Notes: generated by a model not told the origin, from the letters alone. Positions 42,809 to 53,049 are shown, counted from the first letter of the stretch. The stretch is DNA of 64,000 nt from JAIBAJ01 sp965284645 (GCA_965284645.1 OZ260106.1:2542001-2606000), one strand, 5' to 3'. Program-made: numbers and translations.

Positions 42809-45169
42809 TTATTCAAACAACACCTTCATTTCCACCCTTCTATTTCTATCTCTACCTTCAGGTGTTGCATTATCGGCTACTGGTTTTGTTTCGCCAAACC
42901 ATTCGGTTTTCAAACGATCAGCTCTAACACCTTGACCAATTAAGAAAGTTTTAACAGCTTCCGAACGTTTGCGGCTCAATTCCATGTTTACTGCATCGTT
43001 ACCCACATTGTCGGTATGACCCGAAATCAACAGTTTGTATTGCTCTTGTTTCTTCATCAAATCCGCCAATTTGTATAATGAGAAGAAGGATTCGGTTGAA
43101 ATTATAGCTGTACCCGATTTGAATTCCAAGTTTTTGAAGGCCAAATCCAACACTTCTTGTTCCTTCTGCTCAATTTTCGGACAACCTTGGTTTTCAGGAA
43201 TTCCAGGTGTTTTCGGACATTGATCCACATTGTCTTTCACCCCATCACCATCTTCGTCGCCGTATGGGCAACCAAGATTCGCAATTGGTCCTGGAATATC
43301 TGGGCAATTGTCAACATTGTCTTTGCTTCCATCACCATCTTTATCACCAAACGGACAGCCACCATTGTCGATCGGTCCTGGAGTTTCTGGACATTTGTCT
43401 TTGTCATCGTTAATACCATCCTTATCGGTATCGCCATAAGGGCAACCATTGTTAGCAGCTGGACCAGGTACGTCTTTACACTTATCGGTATTGTCGTCTA
43501 CTCCATCTTTATCGGTGTCAGGCCATGGACATCCTTTGTTTTCCATTGGACCAGCTTCTGTTACGCAGGAATCTTCCCGATCATTCAAACCATCTTTATC
43601 TGAATCTGGCCATGGACAACCTTTGTTTTCCACAACTCCAAGCGTATCAGGGCATTGGTCTTCGCTATCTTGAACCCCATCTTGGTCACGGTCTGGGCAA
43701 CCTTGGAATTTCAAGTACCCTGGAACATCAGGGCATTTATCCTGTTTGTCTTCAACTCCATCGGCGTCCTTATCTTTTGTTTTCTTATCTTTCTTAGGCG
43801 CCTCCGTTTCATCTTTCGATTTAACTTTTTTGTCCTTTCTGTAGTCAATTAATACATTGATACCCACGTGGCCGTGCATATTTTTCGCAGATTGTGGCCA
43901 AATGGCGGCCAATACATTATCGGCGGCTGCATAAATCTGAATACCGATAACTTGAAAGGCAAAACCAAACCCAACATTGGAAGCACTTCTGTTCATGTAA
44001 CTCCAGTTGGCCGATACATGGAAAAGATTCCCTAATCTTTGAGAAATTGATAAAGAAGCATTGGGATTAAAGTAGTTTTTACCTACCTCACCAAGGAAGG
44101 AAACTCCTACTGTAGTATTTCTAAATGGCGTATAATTTCCATTCAAATAGAACCGGGTATTAAGTGGGGTGGAATAGTTTTCTTTCGACTCTTTTACTTC
44201 AAATACATCTTTCAATGAATCACCTAAGGCCTGAAGCACATCTTTATTTTGGTTTATGTAGTCATTTAACTCTAGTCCTTTAAATTCAAAATTTGCCCTG
44301 TTGATGGTATAGCTTTTATTGACAGCATCTTTCCAATACAAGCGGCCAATATCTAAAACACTGGCAGAAAGGGAAAATTTATCATTGAATTTATACTCCC
44401 CACCAATGTCTAAACCCCAACCAAAATTATCTCTTCCAAAAAGATACTCAGGAATATCATTGGTGATGGTATCAAATTTTGTTAGTCCACTGGTATGCAC
44501 CAAAATGTCAGATTTTGCAGTGATATCGAAGGTGTTGACATCGGTAAATATGGAAGAGTTATTTCTGGCAGTATAGGCGTTTTCCATTCCATACAGGTAT
44601 TTCAAACGCAGACCCACACTCAGTTTTTCACTAAATTCTCTGGAATAGCCCAAGCCATATTCACGGTAATGCGACATGTTCACCCCAAATTCAGAGAGAT
44701 CGGCCGTTTGTCCTAAGAAGGCACCATTTCCTTTCCAAAGGAATTTGAAAAAATCTTGGGAATAAGTCATTCGAACATTTACTATTTCTCTTACACTGAG
44801 CATAAAGTAGTTCTTCTTTATTTTAAAACCAAGATTGAAAAGGTCTATGGCCAAATTCATATTGATTCTTTCTTTCTTCTTCATTTGGTCAACTGGTTTG
44901 TCCAAATTCAGCAACAAGGAATCACCCAAGGCTCCACCTGGGGTAAGGAATAGATCTTTGTAGGTGAATCCGCTGTTATTGAAATTTAAATAAACAGAGG
45001 ACATAACTGGCAAACCAACATAACCACCCATCGGTTTAAACATACCCGGGTTGCTATAATTGCTTTGGGGGATTATCGGTAAGGTATTAACGATAAAATC
45101 TTGCTGGGCTTTTGTTGCGGTAATTCCGAAACCAAGAGCAAGAAGGAGGGCTAAAGTAATTTTTCTCAT
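42809..45169 (-). CDS. DUF5723 + TSP3 repeats + OmpA outer-membrane protein
   Basis: 786 residues with a signal peptide (ending ATKAQ). Residues 20-450 form a DUF5723 beta-barrel-like domain (PIIPQSNYSNPGMFKPMGG, YREYGLGYSREFSEKLSVGL). About seven thrombospondin type 3 calcium repeats follow (DKDKDGVEDKQDKCPD, DTDKDGVDDNTDKC, each with GCP), then an OmpA domain that would bind peptidoglycan: LLISGHTDNVGNDAVNMELS and RKRSEAVKTFLIGQG, ending RNRRVEMKVLFE. It links the outer membrane to the wall. It lies 19 nt behind a lipoprotein gene, with which it is probably co-transcribed. Confidence 0.92.
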   Translation of the reverse strand: MRKITLALLLALGFGITATKAQQDFIVNTLPIIPQSNYSNPGMFKPMGGYVGLPVMSSVYLNFNNSGFTYKDLFLTPGGALGDSLLLNLDKPVDQMKKKERINMNLAIDLFNLGFKIKKNYFMLSVREIVNVRMTYSQDFFKFLWKGNGAFLGQTADLSEFGVNMSHYREYGLGYSREFSEKLSVGLRLKYLYGMENAYTARNNSSIFTDVNTFDITAKSDILVHTSGLTKFDTITNDIPEYLFGRDNFGWGLDIGGEYKFNDKFSLSASVLDIGRLYWKDAVNKSYTINRANFEFKGLELNDYINQNKDVLQALGDSLKDVFEVKESKENYSTPLNTRFYLNGNYTPFRNTTVGVSFLGEVGKNYFNPNASLSISQRLGNLFHVSANWSYMNRSASNVGFGFAFQVIGIQIYAAADNVLAAIWPQSAKNMHGHVGINVLIDYRKDKKVKSKDETEAPKKDKKTKDKDADGVEDKQDKCPDVPGYLKFQGCPDRDQDGVQDSEDQCPDTLGVVENKGCPWPDSDKDGLNDREDSCVTEAGPMENKGCPWPDTDKDGVDDNTDKCKDVPGPAANNGCPYGDTDKDGINDDKDKCPETPGPIDNGGCPFGDKDGDGSKDNVDNCPDIPGPIANLGCPYGDEDGDGVKDNVDQCPKTPGIPENQGCPKIEQKEQEVLDLAFKNLEFKSGTAIISTESFFSLYKLADLMKKQEQYKLLISGHTDNVGNDAVNMELSRKRSEAVKTFLIGQGVRADRLKTEWFGETKPVADNATPEGRDRNRRVEMKVLFE

Positions 45170-45188
45170 TTCTACTGTGCTTTTGGAA

Positions 45189-46811
45189 TTAGTTGCTCAA
45201 TTTTAAAGTTACACGCATGCCCAATTTTACATCGATGAAATTATCGGAATAGATTTTGACATTTTGTGCTCCATCCCCAGCCGAAGCAATGTAGGATCGG
45301 ATAATAACTTTTCTACTGTCTTTTAATCGGGTAAATCGGGCTTCATCCATAACTATATCCACTGTTTTTGTAGTACTTCCAATTGACTTTCCGGTGTTGT
45401 CGATTGGTGCAGCATTGATGATTTTTTCATCCACATTCGAAATCAAGGAATCAATCACCAAATAATTGTCATCTACAAAATACAACTGCATTTTGCCATC
45501 TACTGGAAAGCTATTTATGGTCGCTATTCTGAATAAGGCTTTTTGCACATCTTCCACAATTTGACCAAAGGAAAATTCTGCCGTGTCTTGAACAAAAAAG
45601 TTGAAGGCCAAACCTCTTAATGGAAGTTGAAGTTCTTTGTCAACTTTAAATTTGCTGGTGGCAAAAACCTCATTGATGGCATTTCCTCCGGCGGGATTAA
45701 TGCGCACATCGATATCACTAACCAAGCGTGGACATTTTTCATCGACTAAAACCTTCAAGGTAGAATTGTTCCAATCGGCCGTAAAGTTGGACGTAACAGT
45801 TTGTCCAACCACCGTGTTTGAATTCAATACCAAAGGAGCTCCTGTTAGCGTAGGTGCAGAAAAGTTTACAGCGTTGTTGTTAAATTGGTAGCCTAGCAAC
45901 TGACTTACTTCTGCTTGAGCCGGAATAACCATGTCATGACTCACCGAAACTTTTAAGGTAGGTTCCAAAATATCGACTATTCCGATATCAGGCAAGGAAG
46001 CATTATTAAACAATTGAATAAAAGTGGTGTCAGGATCTATATCTATTAGTCTGTTTCCTAAATTCCCTGCAATTTGGTTATAACTTACATCATTGATGTT
46101 GGTACTTACTTGCACTGTTTGTCCTGCTGCAGCTCCAGTTCCATTAGATAAAGTTGCTGTGTAGGTATAATTTAAGGTGTTAAATTCTCCTGAATTAGGG
46201 GAAAGGTCAACCGTAAAACTAGCCAAATCAACATTTGCCGAGGCTACAACGGGCAAACTGCCTGAGTAATTTAGGGAAAGTGTTCGAGTTAAAGGATTTC
46301 CGTTTTGTAAAACTAAAGGCCAAGTAACGGTAACTGATCCACTGGCCGGTACATTCGACGTAATGGAAACAGCTAAACTACCTCCTGAAAAACCAGCTGC
46401 AGTAAACTGCTCTCCATTGGTTAAAATGGTTGCACTACCTTGTGCATTAATGGTTGCCGAGCCTCCTCCATTGATTTGTCCGGCTTCGGTCGCACCAAGG
46501 CTTAAGTTCTGCGTAAATACCTGATCAAGAAATGGAAATAAAACACTGGCTTCTTGGCTGCTTTTTGAACTGGAATACACCAAGGTTACAAAGTTGTCAT
46601 TGGCCACATTGAGATAGGTTCCCAAGGCTTCTGGTAGGACATCACCAATTGAAAGTCGAGAATGTACCAATGGGGCCGCTAAATCAGGCTCATAGTCAGA
46701 TAAGGTATATTTATCGGTTTCGAAATAATCTTTGTAACAAGAGTTTAACGTAAAAACTCCTCCAACAACAGACAATATCAAACCGAGTTGTTTTATTCTA
46801 GGTTTTCTCAT
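45189..46811 (-). CDS. Large beta-rich lipoprotein upstream of the OmpA-type gene
   Basis: 540 residues from MRKPRIKQLGLILSVVGGVF, with lipobox TLNSC. The body is Thr/Ser/Asn-rich and beta-like (VTVTWPLVLQNGNPLTRTLS, ATLSNGTGAAAGQTVQVS). I recognise no named domain. A near-consensus promoter (TTACTTTG) lies about 18 nt upstream, which favours this start over a TTG seven codons earlier. Genomic pairing with the DUF5723-OmpA gene suggests a common outer-membrane role. Confidence 0.75.
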   Translation of the reverse strand: MRKPRIKQLGLILSVVGGVFTLNSCYKDYFETDKYTLSDYEPDLAAPLVHSRLSIGDVLPEALGTYLNVANDNFVTLVYSSSKSSQEASVLFPFLDQVFTQNLSLGATEAGQINGGGSATINAQGSATILTNGEQFTAAGFSGGSLAVSITSNVPASGSVTVTWPLVLQNGNPLTRTLSLNYSGSLPVVASANVDLASFTVDLSPNSGEFNTLNYTYTATLSNGTGAAAGQTVQVSTNINDVSYNQIAGNLGNRLIDIDPDTTFIQLFNNASLPDIGIVDILEPTLKVSVSHDMVIPAQAEVSQLLGYQFNNNAVNFSAPTLTGAPLVLNSNTVVGQTVTSNFTADWNNSTLKVLVDEKCPRLVSDIDVRINPAGGNAINEVFATSKFKVDKELQLPLRGLAFNFFVQDTAEFSFGQIVEDVQKALFRIATINSFPVDGKMQLYFVDDNYLVIDSLISNVDEKIINAAPIDNTGKSIGSTTKTVDIVMDEARFTRLKDSRKVIIRSYIASAGDGAQNVKIYSDNFIDVKLGMRVTLKLSN

Positions 46812-47009
46812 CAGTATAATTTTGAATGCCAAAGTAACTATACTCCTTTTGAAACCAACCTCAATTCGTCGTTTTTTTTTAACAGATTTTAAATAATCGG
46901 TAATAAATTCAAAAAGCTGAAAATCAGAAGAATGGTAGTAGAATTTCGGTTGTGTTTATGCAATTGTTGCGAAAATGTATGCACCTTCGCATTCCCAATA
47001 AAAAAAAAT

Positions 47010-49385
47010 ATGTTGAATTCTTGGAAATCCTATGCTGTTTTTGTCTTGTTTTTTGGATTTATGGCTTGTAAAAATGGCCCATCTTTTCCCGAAAAACCGC
47101 TGTTAACGGAGTGTGCGATTCCGGTTACCTTAGGAATGGACAGCACTTTGGTTTTATTGGCCGATTTTATTCCCCAAACGGAATTGATTGATAGTGTTTC
47201 AGTAAGCCCAAAACTTCATCCAAAATTTGATTCAAAAGCTGGAACCTTGCTTTTAACCTATGCTCCTGATTCGGTTCCGGTTCAATCAATCCTTACCATA
47301 TGGTCAAAAGGTTTTAGCTATGATATCCTCTTGCGTAAATCACATAAAATTGCTTCCATAATTTCCTATGCACCTTCGCAAGGTAAACCTAAGAAAGTAC
47401 AAATGGCCGGCGATATAAATTCTTGGTCACCAGCCAATACAGAATTAACCCAGGAAGATGGCATTTGGAAGACAAAACTTTATTTGAATCCGGGAAGATA
47501 CCAATACAAATTGGTGGTAGATGGGAAATGGATGAATGATCCAGCCAACAAAGATTCAGCCTCCAATGGAGTAGGAGGTTTCAACTCGGTATTGGAGGTC
47601 AAAAACCCGGTGAAGGCCCAACCCCAGTTGTTTACCTCTGAATTTTCTGAATCTAAAGTGAAAGTTGGTTTCAAAAATGGACCAACCAAGTTCTTTGTTT
47701 TTTGGCAAAACTATTTATTGGGTAAATCGGAGGTTAAGGTTTCTGACAATGAATTAATCATCACTATTCCCAAAGAAGCCAATTCCCAAAAGCATTCCTA
47801 TATCAGGGTTTTTGCAAGTAATGATCAAGCCGAATCCAATGATGTGCTTGTGCCATTGGTGGATGGAAATTTGCCCAAGAACTTGGCAGAAGCTGGAAAT
47901 GACAGACCTGAAACCCAAATTATGTATTTCCTATTGGTTGACCGATTTATGAATGGTGATACCTCCAATGATAAACCGGTAATCGATAAAGAAATAGACT
48001 TTAAATCCAATTACCAAGGCGGTGATTTGGCCGGAATTATTGAGGAAATCAAAAAAGGATATTTCCAAGATCTTGGATTTAATACGGTTTGGATTTCCCC
48101 GATTTTTCAAAACCCTGAACTTGGTTTCGTTGAATACCCGGCACCCCACCGCAAATTCTCCGGTTATCATGGTTATTGGCCCATCAGTCTTAAAAAGATC
48201 GACCATAGGTTTGGCGATGATCAATTGTTTAAAAAACTAATCGCAACGGCCCATGATAAAAACCTTAGAGTGGTAATGGATTATGTGGCCAATCATATCC
48301 ACCAAGAACATCCGATTGCTAAACAACATCCAAACTGGCTTACACCCTTGGTTCTAAAGGATGGAAGAAAGAATATTCGAATTTGGGATGAACAAAGATT
48401 GACAACCTGGTTCGATACCTTTTTACCCGACTTGGATTATTCCAATCCCGAAGTGATCAATGCCATGGCAGATACGGCTCTGTATTGGGTTAAGAATTTT
48501 GGTATAGATGGTTTTAGACACGATGCTACCAAACATATCCACGAGGAGTTTTGGCGAACCTTGAGCAAGAAAATTAAATTGGAAACAGCCCAGTCTGGAA
48601 AGCACTTATACCAAGTTGGGGAGACTTTCGGAAGCCGTGAATTGATAAATCAATATGTTAACAGCGGAGAAATGGATGGACAATTTGATTTCAATTTGTA
48701 TTTCGATGCCAGAGGCGTATTTTTGGATGAAAAGGAGAGTTTTGAAAAATTACATACCAGTTTAAAAGCAAGTTTCGATTATTATGGCGACCACCATCTT
48801 ATGGCCAATATCACCGGAAACCACGATTTGGCAAGGTTTATCAGTTATGCAGGCAAGGGCTTGAGTTTAAATGAAGATGAAAAGGAAGCCGGTTGGAGCC
48901 GAAAAATTGAGGTGCTTGATACCATAGGTTACTATAAACTTATGCAACTCGAAGCCTTTGTGTTTACAATCCCAGGCATACCGGTTATGTATTATGGGGA
49001 TGAAATTGGAATGCCTGGTGCTGGTGATCCGGATAATCGACGTATGATGAAATTCGATAAGTTGAATAATTTTGAAAACAAGGTAAAGGAAACGGTAAGA
49101 ACCTTAGCCAATATTCGTCAAAATTGCCCAGAACTGGTGTATGGTGAATACCAACCCTTAATCGTAAACCAAGATACCTATGTTTTTATTAGAACTTTTT
49201 TTGGTAAGGCATCGGTGGTGATTTTTAATAAATCGGCTAAAGAAAAGGATTTAACCATACAATTACCAAAACGATACAAATCCAAATTTCCTATCCTGCA
49301 CTTTGAATCGAAAGCCACTAAAATTCAGGACCTTTTTGAAATTCACATGAAACCCTATTCATTCGAGGTGCTAAGCTTGCGATAA
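47010..49385 (+). CDS. GH13 alpha-amylase-family lipoprotein with CBM48-like module
   Basis: 791 residues. The signal peptide and lipobox (FFGFMAC) argue for the ATG at 47010 rather than a TTG 26 codons upstream. Residues about 100-200 form a starch-binding CBM48-like module (KVQMAGDINSWSPANTELTQ, GRYQYKLVVDGKW). The GH13 barrel has VMDYVANHI, the nucleophile Asp in DGFRHDATKHI, the acid Glu in YQVGETFGS, and NITGNHDLARF. It hydrolyses alpha-glucans, probably on the outer surface or in the periplasm. No susCD pair is beside it. Confidence 0.92.
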   Translation: MLNSWKSYAVFVLFFGFMACKNGPSFPEKPLLTECAIPVTLGMDSTLVLLADFIPQTELIDSVSVSPKLHPKFDSKAGTLLLTYAPDSVPVQSILTIWSKGFSYDILLRKSHKIASIISYAPSQGKPKKVQMAGDINSWSPANTELTQEDGIWKTKLYLNPGRYQYKLVVDGKWMNDPANKDSASNGVGGFNSVLEVKNPVKAQPQLFTSEFSESKVKVGFKNGPTKFFVFWQNYLLGKSEVKVSDNELIITIPKEANSQKHSYIRVFASNDQAESNDVLVPLVDGNLPKNLAEAGNDRPETQIMYFLLVDRFMNGDTSNDKPVIDKEIDFKSNYQGGDLAGIIEEIKKGYFQDLGFNTVWISPIFQNPELGFVEYPAPHRKFSGYHGYWPISLKKIDHRFGDDQLFKKLIATAHDKNLRVVMDYVANHIHQEHPIAKQHPNWLTPLVLKDGRKNIRIWDEQRLTTWFDTFLPDLDYSNPEVINAMADTALYWVKNFGIDGFRHDATKHIHEEFWRTLSKKIKLETAQSGKHLYQVGETFGSRELINQYVNSGEMDGQFDFNLYFDARGVFLDEKESFEKLHTSLKASFDYYGDHHLMANITGNHDLARFISYAGKGLSLNEDEKEAGWSRKIEVLDTIGYYKLMQLEAFVFTIPGIPVMYYGDEIGMPGAGDPDNRRMMKFDKLNNFENKVKETVRTLANIRQNCPELVYGEYQPLIVNQDTYVFIRTFFGKASVVIFNKSAKEKDLTIQLPKRYKSKFPILHFESKATKIQDLFEIHMKPYSFEVLSLR

Positions 49386-49413
49386 TCCAATGTGTTTATG
49401 GGCAAAGAATAGC

Positions 49414-49421
49414 TACCTTTG
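49414..49421 (+). promoter_or_regulatory. Promoter -7 element (TACCTTTG) of the ABC exporter gene
   Basis: Exact TAnnTTTG match, 17 nt before the TTG start at 49439. Confidence 0.55.
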
Positions 49422-49438
49422 CCCCCTAAACCAAGCGT

Positions 49439-51292
49439 TTGAAATCGTTTTTCGGAATTTTAGTCTATGCGAAGAAATACCTTCGTTATGCCTTGTTGAA
49501 CTTGGTTTTCAACTTTTTCTCTATTCTTTTTAGTTTGTTCTCGCTTGGGATGGTTATTCCGTTCCTGGGGCTTTTGTTCAATACCCAAAAGCCGGTTTTG
49601 GTGCAACCTGACTTTGGTTTTAATGCCGAAAGCATAGAAAAATGGTTTTCATATTTCCTCAGCGGATATGTGGCCAATGCCGAAGGACAAATAACCGAAG
49701 AAGGCAGGGCTAGAGGATTAATGGTAATCGTTGGAATGATTATCGGAATATTCTTTTTGAAAAACATCACTCGGTATTTGGCCATGTACTTTATTGCCCC
49801 TTTGCGCAATGGGATTATCCATGATTTACGGGAGAGCATTTACCGCAAAATTTTAATCCTTCCGGTTTCCTATTACAGCGATGAACGAAAAGGGGATATC
49901 ATGGCTCGTATAAGCGGTGATGTGCAAGAAGTGGAATGGGCCATTTTAAATTCCTTGGAAGTGGTATTCAGGGAGCCCTTTTCTATTTTGGTGTTCTTTA
50001 CCAGTTTATTGATTTTGAGTCCACAATTGACCATTTTTGCCTTGGTGCTTTTACCGATTTCGGGTTTGATTATTGGCCAAATTGGAAAAAGTTTGCGAAA
50101 GAATTCGGTTGACCTACAGAATACCACCGGCGATATGATGGCACTTACCGAAGAAACCTTGGGCGGTATCCAAATCATAAAAGCATTCTTTGCCGGAGAA
50201 TTGTTTTTCGGAAAGTTCAAATCCTTAAACCAAACCCTTCGAAAGTTGAGCAACCGGATTATTCGGAAAAGGGATTTAGCATCGCCTTTAAGCGAGTTTC
50301 TTGGAGCCGTAGTTTTAGCTGCGTTGATTTGGTTTGGTGGCAAAATGGTGTTGGATACCATGGCAGGTAAGCTTTCTCCAGGGCTATCCGCGGCATCTTT
50401 TATTGCCTATATCGCTATATTTTCGCAAATCATTACTCCTGCCAAAGCCTTTTCTTCCTCCATTTATTACATTCAAAAGGGAATTGCTTCGGCCGAACGA
50501 ATAAACATGATTTTGAATGCCGAAGAAACCATCGTAGACGCTCCGAATGCCAAATCAATGGCTCATTTTGAAAAGGAAGTAGTTTTCAAGGATGTTCGTT
50601 TTTCATACGCTAACCAAGAGGTGCTCAAAGGAATAAATTTTTCGATAAAAAAGGGCGAAATCGTGGCTCTAGTTGGCCCCTCTGGTGCTGGAAAATCGAG
50701 TATCACCAACCTGCTTTGTCGCTTTTATGATTTAAACTTAGGTAGTATTACCATTGATGGGGTGGAATTGAAAGCCATTAAACAAGAAAGTCTAAGGAAC
50801 TTAATTGCCCTTGTGCCTCAACAAAGCATTTTATTTAATGATTCCATATTCAATAACATTGCCTTAGGTAACCAAAAAGCTTCTCAAACCGAAGTGCAAC
50901 AAGCTGCCAAAGTTGCCAATGCCTCGGAATTTATTGAAACCTTGCCACAACAATACCAAACTTCGATAGGCGATAATGGCAACAAATTGTCAGGTGGTCA
51001 GCGCCAACGGGTGTGCATTGCCCGGGCCGTATTGAATAATCCGCCTATATTGGTTTTGGATGAAGCAACTTCGGCACTCGATACGGAAAGCGAACGTTTG
51101 GTGCAAGATGCCCTCAACAATATGCTTGCCGGACGAACGGCCTTAATCATCGCTCACAGGCTTTCTACGGTACAACATGCCACAAAAATTATTGTCTTGA
51201 ACGAAGGGCAAATTGTGGAACAAGGAAACCACCAAGAATTAATGGAGGCAAATGGCTTATACCGTAAAATGATCGAAATGCAGGGATTGTAA
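49439..51292 (+). CDS. ABC exporter, fused membrane and ATPase domains (MsbA-like)
   Basis: 617 residues from a TTG start (MKSFFGILVYAKKYLRYALL); no in-frame ATG lies early enough to keep the first membrane helix. The transmembrane domain (1-340) has six helices. The ATPase has Walker A LVGPSGAGKSS, the signature LSGGQRQRVCIARA, Walker B ILVLDEATSALD and switch IIAHRLSTVQHA. Family members flip lipid A, lipids or peptides; substrate is not determinable. A promoter motif lies 17 nt upstream. Confidence 0.93.
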   Translation: MKSFFGILVYAKKYLRYALLNLVFNFFSILFSLFSLGMVIPFLGLLFNTQKPVLVQPDFGFNAESIEKWFSYFLSGYVANAEGQITEEGRARGLMVIVGMIIGIFFLKNITRYLAMYFIAPLRNGIIHDLRESIYRKILILPVSYYSDERKGDIMARISGDVQEVEWAILNSLEVVFREPFSILVFFTSLLILSPQLTIFALVLLPISGLIIGQIGKSLRKNSVDLQNTTGDMMALTEETLGGIQIIKAFFAGELFFGKFKSLNQTLRKLSNRIIRKRDLASPLSEFLGAVVLAALIWFGGKMVLDTMAGKLSPGLSAASFIAYIAIFSQIITPAKAFSSSIYYIQKGIASAERINMILNAEETIVDAPNAKSMAHFEKEVVFKDVRFSYANQEVLKGINFSIKKGEIVALVGPSGAGKSSITNLLCRFYDLNLGSITIDGVELKAIKQESLRNLIALVPQQSILFNDSIFNNIALGNQKASQTEVQQAAKVANASEFIETLPQQYQTSIGDNGNKLSGGQRQRVCIARAVLNNPPILVLDEATSALDTESERLVQDALNNMLAGRTALIIAHRLSTVQHATKIIVLNEGQIVEQGNHQELMEANGLYRKMIEMQGL

Positions 51293-51341
51293 GATACCAT
51301 ATATTCATTTACTCTTCTCAAAGTAATTCAGGATAAAACTA

Positions 51342-51414
51342 GTATCAATTTAGCTAAATGGATTGACATACAACTGATTAATCCTTGATATGTTTCTAAG
51401 GCGGAACCAGGGTT
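51342..51414 (+). repeat. Decayed 3' half of family B
   Basis: TATCAATTTAGCTAAATGG, then ACATACAACTGATTAATCC and GTTTCTAAGGCGGAACCAGG, follow the order of the last 75 bp of intact copies. Confidence 0.55.
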
Positions 51415-51446
51415 AATCCTAACCTAATACCGAATGTACATTTTGT

Positions 51447-51557
51447 TTAGTCCAATTTTTGAATCACATTTTCTTGTAAAAATTTGAATAAGGTGCTTTT
51501 ACCACTGCTACTAAACCCTGAAACTACCTTGATTAAATCTTGTTCCTTATTTTGGGG
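51447..51557 (-). pseudogene. Remnant of a DUF4143-type AAA ATPase (P-loop part)
   Basis: An open stretch of 36 codons without a start codon reads EQDLIKVVSGFSSSGKSTLF, then KFLQENVIQKLD and stop. LIKVVSG-x5-GKSTLF matches the beginning of ATPases of the DUF4143 group, where two Arg usually stand in place of SS. A stop lies just upstream. It is too short to act. Confidence 0.6.
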
Positions 51558-51737
51558 CTAAGTGTTTATCAATATAGGCTGATCGATGAATAAACTATCC
51601 CATGCTTCAAGGATATTATAAATCATTAAAACCTACAAAAGATACAAGTTTTAATGTTAGCAGTGATGGCAGAAAACCCTTGCCAAAAGAGAAAGACTAC
51701 TGAAAAACCATAAATTTGTAGCATATAAAAATAAAAA

Positions 51738-52468
51738 ATGGACAATCGCTTTACGGACATAATTTAGTTAATAAAACAATCTCGGACTAATGCTATTAAA
51801 GCCTTAAACGTTGAACTAATAAACCTCTATTGGAATATCGGAGAATATATCAGCAAGACAATTATAGCAAACGTGAAATCGACCGACAAATTTCGGCAAG
51901 CCTCTTTGAGCGGACGATGATAGGCAATGCAAAACTCTCGCCAGCGGTGAGAGAAAGTAATAATGACATTTCAAACACATTCAAAGACAGCTACGTATTT
52001 GAATTTTTGAACTTACCCGACCTACATAGTGAGAGCGATTTGCCGCGTGGACTTGTAAGACAAATGAAAAACTTCATTCTCGAACTTGGTAAGGACTTTT
52101 TGTTCATAGGAGAAGAATATAAGTTGCAAGTTGGTAACAGCGACTTTTACATTGACCTGCTTTTCTACCACCGTGGCCTTCAATGTTTGGTAGCATTTGA
52201 ACTTAAAGCAGATAAATTTAAACCCGACCACTTGGGACAGCTTAACTTTTACTTAGAAGCATTAGACAGAGACGTTAAGAAGCCGAATGAAAATCCGAGC
52301 ATTGGGGTTTTACTCTGCAAGGACAAAGACAGCGAAGTTGTTGAGTATGCTTTAAGTAGAAGCCTTTCACCGACAATGGTTTCAGAATATAAAACTCAAC
52401 TGCCTGATAAGAAACTGTTACAACAAAAATTGCACGAACTGTTTAACAATGAGACAGACGACAAATAG
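51738..52468 (+). pseudogene. Decayed yhcG (DUF1016/PDDEXK nuclease family) gene
   Basis: Reads MDNRFTDII, stop (TAG where CAG is expected), then LIKQSRTNAIKALNVELINL, YWNIGEYISK, which is the YhcG N-terminus. The C-terminal nuclease part follows in another frame (from about 51850): NYSKREIDRQISASLFERTM, then DFLFIGEEYKLQVGNSDFYI, DLLFYHRGLQCLVAFELKAD and SPTMVSEYKTQLPDKKLLQQ. About 130 codons between them are missing. The PDDEXK core (D..ELK) itself is still intact, and a 212-codon frame from TTG 51830 could make a truncated product, but nothing indicates that it is expressed. Confidence 0.8.
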
Positions 52469-52483
52469 AGCCACTAATGATAA

Positions 52484-52594
52484 GGGTTTTGCGTCAGGTG
52501 GGGCGACGTGCAAACTTGGAGCTTTGTGCTTCTATTCAAGTTCAGTGCTGGTGGACAGTTTTGTGCTCCGAAGCCCGCCCGAACGCAAAGCCCC
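52484..52594. repeat. Folded inverted-repeat element behind yhcG
   Basis: GGGTTTTGCGTCAGGTGGGG (52484-52503) is nearly complementary to CCCGCCCGAACGCAAAGCCCC... at 52574-52594. An inner ACTTG/CAAGT stem lies between. It begins 16 nt after the yhcG stop. The long imperfect hairpin resembles recombination-site folds, but I cannot assign it. The following 200 bp contain another small hairpin (GGGCGT/ACGCCC near 52737-52760) and no gene I can support. Confidence 0.45.
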
Positions 52595-53049
52595 AAAACG
52601 ATTTGTGTAGATGTCCGCAACTTACCTCATCCCCCGCTTTTCACCCTTCGACATGCTTGAGAACTCTTCCATCATATGTATTGGTTTTGCCGTGTGCTTG
52701 TTGCATAATGCTACATCCTTGGTTAGTAAAATATCTGGGCGTTAGCTGTGCCTACGCCCTAACAAGTACAATGCTCTGGGCATTTGTATAGCTTAGCCCA
52801 AAGTTAACAACTTAGTTTAAGTTGGGCAATTGCCTACGCCAAGATAACATAGCCTTCGCCTAGCGGGTTTTTTTCAAGGGTTATGGCTTAAAAAATTATA
52901 AACCTTAAATCGTTCCTATTAAAGTACCATCGACATTCCGTATTTCCACGTTGCTTTTCGCGATGTTTACGACAACAACATGTCTCCTCCGCTTATTACA
53001 CAAAAACAATGTGTTCTCAATTACATACTAGTGAAAAGGAAAATATCTT

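Noticed and set aside
43200..43770. Periodic pattern resembling a CRISPR or tandem array
   Set aside because: The period comes from TSP3 protein repeats in a coding sequence; no identical direct repeats with spacers exist here or elsewhere in the window.
43157..43839. Several overlapping plus-strand frames up to 148 codons
   Set aside because: They are antisense to the TSP3 repeats of the OmpA-type gene, whose periodic codons keep all frames open.
52484..52800. Integron attC-like sites
   Set aside because: Folded repeats and a GCGTTAGCT string are present, but the paired core motifs of attC do not fit and there is no integrase in the window.
52801..53005. Minus-strand stretch reading VVVNIAKSNVEIRNVDG
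   Set aside because: Only about 30 codons without a start or recognised family; not enough to call even a relic.
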